Shown here in pieces: positions 13,551 to 17,706 of a DNA stretch of 17,706 nt. A program made the position numbers and the translations under genes. Location: the NCBI GenBank assembly GCA_946886865.1, contig CAMPJI010000047.1:1-17706 (forward strand), written 5' to 3'. A model generated the notes under the pieces. It did not search any database and was not told the DNA's origin. It was given only the letters and a program-made list of their open reading frames with translations. How positions within the stretch are numbered: the stretch's first letter is position 1; each line of letters begins with the position of its first letter. Source of the stretch: an uncultured Lysobacterales bacterium. GTDB lineage: Bacteria > Pseudomonadota > Gammaproteobacteria > Xanthomonadales > Xanthomonadaceae.

Positions 13551-16031
13551 ATGGCCAAGAACCTCCTGATCGTCGAGTCGCCTGCCAAGGCCAAGACGAT
13601 CAACAAGTACCTCGGCAAGGACTTCACCGTCCTGGCCTCCTACGGCCACGTCCGCGACCTGGTGCCCAAGGAGGGTGCGGTCGACCCCGAGCGCGACTTC
13701 GCCATGCGCTACGACCTGATCGAGAAGAACGAGAAGCACGTCGATGCGATCGCCAAGGCCGCCAAGGGCGCCGACGCCATCTACCTGGCGACCGACCCGG
13801 ACCGCGAGGGCGAGGCGATCAGCTGGCACGTGGCCGAGATCCTGCGCGAGCGCAACCTGATCGGCGACCGCCTGTTGCAGCGCGTGGTGTTCACCGAGAT
13901 CACCCCGCGCGCGATCAAGGAGGCGATGGCGCATCCCCGTGCGATCGCCGCGCCGCTGGTGGATGCCCAGCAGGCGCGCCGCGCGCTGGACTACCTGGTC
14001 GGCTTCAACCTGTCGCCGGTGCTGTGGCGCAAGGTGCAGCGCGGCCTGTCCGCCGGCCGCGTGCAGTCGCCGGCGCTGCGCATGATCGTCGAGCGCGAAG
14101 AGGAGATCGAAGCCTTCGTCGCACGCGAGTACTGGTCCATCGAGGCCGAATGCCTGCACCCGTCGCAGGCGTTCACGGCGCGCCTGACCAAGCTGGACGG
14201 GCAGAAGTTCGAGCAGTTCACCATCACCGACGGCGACACCGCCGAGGCCGCGCGCCAGCGCATCGTCCAGGCCGCCGCCGGCGCGCTGCACGTCACCGAC
14301 GTCACCAGCAAGGAGCGCAAGCGCCGTCCGGCCGCGCCGTTCACCACCTCCACGCTGCAGCAGGAGGCCTCGCGCAAGCTCGGCTTCACCACCAAGCGCA
14401 CGATGCAGGTGGCGCAGAAGCTGTACGAAGGCGTGGCGATCGGCGAGGAAGGCACCGTCGGCCTGATCAGCTACATGCGTACCGATTCGGTGAACCTGTC
14501 GGCCGACGCGGTCAGCGAGATCCGCGACGTCATCGCGCGCGACTTCGGCACCGGCGCGGTGCCCGACAAGCCCAACACCTACCAGACCAAGTCCAAGAAC
14601 GCGCAGGAGGCCCACGAGGCGATCCGCCCGACCTCCGCGCTGCGCACGCCGGCGCAGGTGTCGCGCTTCCTGGAGGACGACGCGCGCCGGCTGTACGAGC
14701 TGATCTGGAAGCGCGCCGTCGCCAGCCAGATGGTGCCGGCCACGCTCAACACCGTGTCGGTCGACCTCGCCGCCGGCAGCGAGCACAGCTTCCGCGTGTC
14801 GGGCACCACCGTCATCGACCCGGGCTTCCTGGCCGTCTACGAGGAAGGCAAGGACACCAAGGCCGCCGAGGCCGAGGACGAGGGCCGCAAGCTGCCGGCG
14901 ATGAAGACCGGCGACCGCATCCCGTTGGACCGCATCCACGCCGACCAGCATTTCACCGAGCCGCCGCCGCGGTTCTCGGAAGCCTCGCTGGTGAAGGCGC
15001 TGGAGGAATACGGCATCGGCCGGCCGTCCACCTACGCCTCGATCATCGCCACCTTGCTGTTCCGCAAGTACGTCGAGCTGGAGAGCCGCCGCTTCCACCC
15101 GACCGACGTCGGCCGCGCGGTCAGCAAGTTCCTGGCGGCACATTTCACCCAGTACGTGGACTACGACTTCACCGCCAAGCTCGAGGACGACCTGGACGCG
15201 GTGAGCCGCGGCGAGGAGGCCTGGATCCCGCTGATGGAGCGGTTCTGGGACCCGTTCAAGCAGCTGGTCGAGGACAAGAAGGAATCGCTCGACAAGGTCG
15301 ATGCCGGCAGCGTGCGCGTGCTGGGCGACGACCCGGTCGGCGGCCGCCAGGTCAGCGCGCGCATCGGCAAGTTCGGACCGCTGGTGCAGATGGGCACGGT
15401 CGAGGACGAGGAGAAGCCCAAGTTCGCCTCGCTCAAGCCGGGGCAAAGCATCTACTCGATCAGCCTGGAAGACGCGCTGGAGCTGTTCAAGCTGCCGCGC
15501 ACCCTGGGCGAGCACAACGACGAGACGGTGACCGTCGGCATCGGCCGCTTCGGCGCCTTCGCCAAGCGCGGCAGCGTCTACGCCTCGCTCAAGAAGGAGG
15601 ACGACCCCTACACCATCGAGCTGGACCGCGCCGTGGCCCTGATCGAGGAGAAGGAGGAGATCGCCCGCAACCGCATCATCAAGCAGTGGGACGGCAGCGA
15701 CATCCAGGTGCTCAACGGCCGCTTCGGTCCGTACATCAGCAACGGCCAGCTCAACGGCAAGATCCCCAAGGACCGGGAACCGGCCTCGCTGACGCTGGAC
15801 GAGGTCACCAAGCTGCTCGAGGAAACCGGCAAGCCCGCGCGCGGCCGGTTCGGCAAGAAGGCGGTCAAAAAGGTCGCCGAGAAGAAGCCGGCCACGAAGA
15901 AGGCCCCGGCCAAGAAGGCCACCAAGAAAGTGGCCAAGAAGACCGCGAAGAAATCCGCGAAAAAGGCGACCAAGAAAGTCGCGAAGAAAACGGTAAAGAA
16001 GGCCGCCGCCGCAAGCACGCCGGACGCCTGA
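13551..16031 (+). CDS. topA: DNA topoisomerase I (type IA) with lysine-rich C-terminal tail
   Basis: The enzyme relaxes negative supercoils by single-strand passage. The 826-residue protein begins MAKNLLIVESPAKAKTINKY (Toprim, catalytic E9) and carries TDPDREGEAISWHVAEI (81-97). The active-site tyrosine is Y308 in ISYMRTDSVNLS. EEYGIGRPSTYASII (485-499) is also typical. The C-terminal half has Topo_C-repeat-type motifs: IGKFGPLVQMG (605-615), IGRFGAFAKRG (664-674) and NGRFGPYISNG (722-732). I see none of the four-cysteine zinc ribbons found in E. coli TopA. Residues 767-819 form a lysine/alanine-rich tail built from KKATKKVAKK-type units, similar to histone-H1-like tails and probably binding DNA non-specifically. 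The ATG at 13551 is the family start, with GGAG about 10 bases upstream. Confidence 0.97.
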   Translation: MAKNLLIVESPAKAKTINKYLGKDFTVLASYGHVRDLVPKEGAVDPERDFAMRYDLIEKNEKHVDAIAKAAKGADAIYLATDPDREGEAISWHVAEILRERNLIGDRLLQRVVFTEITPRAIKEAMAHPRAIAAPLVDAQQARRALDYLVGFNLSPVLWRKVQRGLSAGRVQSPALRMIVEREEEIEAFVAREYWSIEAECLHPSQAFTARLTKLDGQKFEQFTITDGDTAEAARQRIVQAAAGALHVTDVTSKERKRRPAAPFTTSTLQQEASRKLGFTTKRTMQVAQKLYEGVAIGEEGTVGLISYMRTDSVNLSADAVSEIRDVIARDFGTGAVPDKPNTYQTKSKNAQEAHEAIRPTSALRTPAQVSRFLEDDARRLYELIWKRAVASQMVPATLNTVSVDLAAGSEHSFRVSGTTVIDPGFLAVYEEGKDTKAAEAEDEGRKLPAMKTGDRIPLDRIHADQHFTEPPPRFSEASLVKALEEYGIGRPSTYASIIATLLFRKYVELESRRFHPTDVGRAVSKFLAAHFTQYVDYDFTAKLEDDLDAVSRGEEAWIPLMERFWDPFKQLVEDKKESLDKVDAGSVRVLGDDPVGGRQVSARIGKFGPLVQMGTVEDEEKPKFASLKPGQSIYSISLEDALELFKLPRTLGEHNDETVTVGIGRFGAFAKRGSVYASLKKEDDPYTIELDRAVALIEEKEEIARNRIIKQWDGSDIQVLNGRFGPYISNGQLNGKIPKDREPASLTLDEVTKLLEETGKPARGRFGKKAVKKVAEKKPATKKAPAKKATKKVAKKTAKKSAKKATKKVAKKTVKKAAAASTPDA

Positions 16032-16071
16032 TCCGGGGCAACGTCCGGCGACGCCCGCGTGGCTCGCCGGC

Positions 16072-16077
16072 TATCCT
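16072..16077 (+). promoter_or_regulatory. Candidate -10 element directly before tsaC
   Basis: TATCCT ends 6 bases before the tsaC ATG at 16084. As with the acyltransferase gene, transcription from it would start at about the start codon and give a leaderless message, and no Shine-Dalgarno is present. There is no convincing -35. tsaC could equally be read through from topA, only 52 bases upstream. Confidence 0.35.
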
Positions 16078-16083
16078 GTGGCG

Positions 16084-16644
16084 ATGATCGACCAACATCT
16101 GGAACCGACCGTCTTCGCGCTGCGCCGCGGCGGCGTGGTGGCCTACCCGACCGAAGCGGTGTGGGGCCTGGGGTGCGACCCGCTCGACGAGCAGGCCGTG
16201 CTGCGCCTGCTGGCCATCAAGCAGCGTACCGTCGACAAGGGGCTGATCCTCGTCGCGGCGCGCCTGTCGCAACTGGACGGCCTGGTCGACTGGGCCACGC
16301 TCCCGCCGGAGCGACGCCACGTTGTCGAAGCCGGCTGGCCGGGACCGAACACGTGGATCGTCCCCTGCACCGCGCGCGTGCCGGCGTGGATCAGCGGCGG
16401 CCACGCCGGCGTCGCGGTACGGGTCAGTGCGCACCCCGTGGTCGCGACGCTGTGCACGGCGTTCGGCCGTCCGATCGTGTCGACCAGTGCCAACCTCAGC
16501 GGCCAGCCGCCCGCCTTCACCCGGGAGGCGCTGGACCCTGCGCTGCTGTCGCGACTGGACGCGGTGACCCCCGGCGAAACCGGCGGACTCGCCGCCCCCA
16601 CTGCCATTCGCGACGCACGGACCGGCGACGTGCTGCGCGCCTGA
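16084..16644 (+). CDS. tsaC: L-threonylcarbamoyladenylate synthase TsaC (YrdC/Sua5 family)
   Basis: TsaC makes threonylcarbamoyl-AMP from threonine, bicarbonate and ATP, the first step of t6A37 modification of ANN-decoding tRNAs. The 186-residue product matches short TsaC (E. coli about 190) and lacks the extra C-terminal Sua5 domain. Family motifs are VVAYPTEAVWGLGCDP (18-33), IKQRTVDKGLILVA (45-58), GWPGPNTWI (84-92), VAVRVSAHP (110-118) and IVSTSANLSGQP (131-142). The ATG at 16084 is preferred; a GTG at 16078 would add two residues. The gene follows topA by 52 bases on the same strand, and in other gammaproteobacteria also clusters with dprA, smg and topA. Confidence 0.95.
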   Translation: MIDQHLEPTVFALRRGGVVAYPTEAVWGLGCDPLDEQAVLRLLAIKQRTVDKGLILVAARLSQLDGLVDWATLPPERRHVVEAGWPGPNTWIVPCTARVPAWISGGHAGVAVRVSAHPVVATLCTAFGRPIVSTSANLSGQPPAFTREALDPALLSRLDAVTPGETGGLAAPTAIRDARTGDVLRA

Positions 16645-16685
16645 GCCCCTGCGGCGGCGCGTCATGCCGTCGCGGCGGCCCGGGC

Positions 16686-16718
16686 GTAGCATCGCCCCGC
16701 GGCCGCCCGCCGGGCGGC
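16686..16718 (+). promoter_or_regulatory. Candidate -10 and leader hairpin before the DUF1579 gene
   Basis: TAGCAT (16686-16691) is a -10-like hexamer that would start transcription near 16698. A perfect 7-bp hairpin (GCCGCCC at 16702-16708 with GGGCGGC at 16712-16718) would then lie at the very 5' end of the message, where stems can protect RNA from decay. The Shine-Dalgarno region (GGAGCAAGG) follows it. No clear -35 is visible. Confidence 0.35.
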
Positions 16719-16732
16719 GTCGGGAGCAAGGG

Positions 16733-17350
16733 ATGAACACCAGAACGAAGCACGCGCCGGCGGTCGCCGCGCTCGCGATGCTGCTGTTGATCGGCTCGAC
16801 CGCGGGTGCACAGGACAGCGCCCCGGCCATGTCGCCCGAGCAGCAGGCGATGATGGCCGCCTGGGAGAAAGCCTCGTCCCCGGGCGATGCGCATGCGCGG
16901 CTGGCCACGCAGATGGCCGGGACGTGGAACGCGAAGCAGACCGTCTGGATGGACCCGGCCGCGCCGCCGATGACCAGCTCGGGTAAGGCGGTGAACACGC
17001 CGGTCTTCGGCGGCCGCCACATCCGCATGGACTACAGCGGTCAGTTCATGGGCCAGCCGTTCGAGGGCGTGGGCTACACCGGCCACGACAACGTCACCGG
17101 GCGCTACGTCAGCACCTGGATGGACAGCATGTCGACCGGTGCCTTCCGGGCCGAAGGCGAGTACGACGAGGCGACTTCGAGCTACACCTTCCGCGGTGAA
17201 ATGGCCGACCCGATGCGCGACGGTGCCATGACCCCGGTGCGTGAAGTGGTGCGCGTGGTCGACAACGACCGTCACGTCATGGAGATGTACGAAAACCATG
17301 ACGGGCAGGAGCGCAAGACGATGGAGATCGAGTTCACCCGCGCCGACTGA
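16733..17350 (+). CDS. Secreted DUF1579 family protein
   Basis: The 205-residue protein has a signal peptide: basic MNTRTKH, a hydrophobic core at about 9-22, and a likely cleavage after AGA at residue 26. The mature part contains HARLATQMAGTWNAKQTVWM, GGRHIRMDYSGQFMGQPFEG, GYTGHDNVTGRYVSTWMDSM and a C-terminal MEIEFTR. This is the lipocalin-like beta-strand pattern of DUF1579 proteins (family assignment by eye). No catalytic motif is recognised and the function is unknown; it probably acts in the periplasm. The start has GGAG and AAGG immediately upstream. It shares the strand with tsaC but probably has its own promoter. A GC-rich hairpin follows the stop. Confidence 0.8.
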   Translation: MNTRTKHAPAVAALAMLLLIGSTAGAQDSAPAMSPEQQAMMAAWEKASSPGDAHARLATQMAGTWNAKQTVWMDPAAPPMTSSGKAVNTPVFGGRHIRMDYSGQFMGQPFEGVGYTGHDNVTGRYVSTWMDSMSTGAFRAEGEYDEATSSYTFRGEMADPMRDGAMTPVREVVRVVDNDRHVMEMYENHDGQERKTMEIEFTRAD

Positions 17351-17357
17351 ACACCCC

Positions 17358-17388
17358 GTCGGCGCGGTTCACCCGGAGCCGCGCCGGC
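17358..17388. repeat. GC-rich hairpin between the DUF1579 and DUF4124 genes
   Basis: CGGCGCGG (17360-17367) pairs with CCGCGCCG (17379-17386), extended by a G-T wobble and a G-C pair at 17358-17359 with 17387-17388. The loop is 11 bases. No T tract follows, so it is not a canonical intrinsic terminator. It begins 7 bases after the DUF1579 stop and may protect or weakly terminate that message. Confidence 0.4.
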
Positions 17389-17397
17389 GGGTGCAAG

Positions 17398-17706
17398 ATG
17401 GCGGCCATGCACCTGCGCCGACCGACGCTCCGCACCGCCGCCCTGCTGTCGCTTGCCGCCGCGTGTGGCGCGGTGGCGGTCGACGTGTACCGCCCGGTCG
17501 CGGCGCAGTCCGGCCCGGTCACCATCTACCGCTGCACCGACGACGCAGGCCGTCTGACCCTGCGGGACACGCCGTGCCGGCGTGGCCAACAGCAGGAGTC
17601 GCGCGAGATGCAACGCCCGCAGGACCCGCCACCGCGCCCTGCGCCCCGGCCCGTTGCGACGACAGTCGTCGCGCCGCCCCCCGCGCCGCCGCGGCGGGTC
17701 GTGGTC
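17398..17706 (+). CDS. DUF4124-type envelope protein, 3' end outside window
   Basis: An open frame runs from ATG 17398 (MAAMHLRRPTLR) to the window edge, 103 codons. An in-frame ATG at 17407 is an equally likely start, and neither has a good Shine-Dalgarno. A hydrophobic segment (TAALLSLAAACGAVAV) gives a signal peptide or anchor. Then comes VTIYRCTDDAGRLTLRDTPC, which matches the short DUF4124 motif (x-YRCTD-x-x-G-x-x-x-L-x-D-x-PC) with its two cysteines. The remainder is rich in Pro, Arg and Gln up to the edge, typical of the linker in these proteins. Such proteins are common in Xanthomonadaceae and of unknown function. The frame is kept because of the motif despite truncation. Confidence 0.7.
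   Translation, partial: MAAMHLRRPTLRTAALLSLAAACGAVAVDVYRPVAAQSGPVTIYRCTDDAGRLTLRDTPCRRGQQQESREMQRPQDPPPRPAPRPVATTVVAPPPAPPRRVVV

Noticed and set aside
13314..15515. A 733-codon open frame on the minus strand opposite topA
   Set aside because: The topA frame is certain from its motifs. The antisense product is low-complexity (Leu, Val, Arg, Asp, His), as expected from reverse-complemented GC-rich codons.
15849..16007. Lysine-rich repetitive DNA at the end of topA considered as a tandem-repeat or recombination locus
   Set aside because: The frame stays open and codes for a plausible basic tail. The DNA repeats are imperfect and follow from the Lys/Ala codons.

Overview
The window reads as chromosomal DNA of a high-GC gammaproteobacterium, most likely a member of the Xanthomonadaceae (Lysobacter/Luteimonas/Xanthomonas group). 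The reasons are the very GC-rich codon use, the RpoD sequence, the conserved neighbourhood def-fmt-rsmB divergent from a LysM/TsaP-like gene followed by dprA, smg, topA and tsaC, and a REP-like inverted repeat of a kind I recall from this group. It is mostly a core-genome region. I see no prophage, insertion sequence, CRISPR array, toxin-antitoxin pair, tRNA or rRNA gene, and no obvious foreign island.

Layout. Positions 1-1919 (minus strand) hold the 5' two thirds of rpoD (cut by the window edge) and, upstream of it, dtd. From 2058 to 5066 (plus strand) a compact three-gene block encodes an LpxL/HtrB-type acyltransferase and two bacterial PH-domain membrane proteins (YdbS-like and YdbT-like), with overlapping start and stop codons. 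It converges on a minus-strand series running from 9935 down to 5079: def, fmt, rsmB, then a family-2 glycosyltransferase of the LPS-core type and a CDP-glycerol-transferase-like protein that overlap by 4 bases. From 10214 to the end everything is on the plus strand: a LysM secretin-associated (TsaP-like) protein, dprA, smg, topA with a lysine-rich tail, tsaC, a secreted DUF1579-type protein, and a truncated DUF4124-type envelope protein.

How the genes work together. Translation and its quality control are served by def and fmt (formyl-methionine handling), rsmB (16S rRNA m5C967), tsaC (tRNA t6A) and dtd (D-aminoacyl-tRNA clearance). Transcription and DNA topology are served by rpoD and topA. 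DNA uptake is served by dprA, probably linked to type IV pili through the TsaP-like gene. The cell envelope is served by the acyltransferase/PH-domain block and the two glycosyltransferases.

The non-coding parts carry the less expected signals: an extended -10 promoter next to a perfect 9-bp inverted repeat before rpoD; a 15-bp palindrome before dtd; a REP pair between def and fmt; short repeats spaced at about one helical turn on both sides of smg; a hairpin with a T-rich tail ahead of topA; and -10-like hexamers only 6-8 bases before two start codons, which suggests leaderless messages. I did not find a convincing new multi-gene system. The best candidates for follow-up are the acyltransferase/PH-domain block and the non-coding elements around smg and topA.
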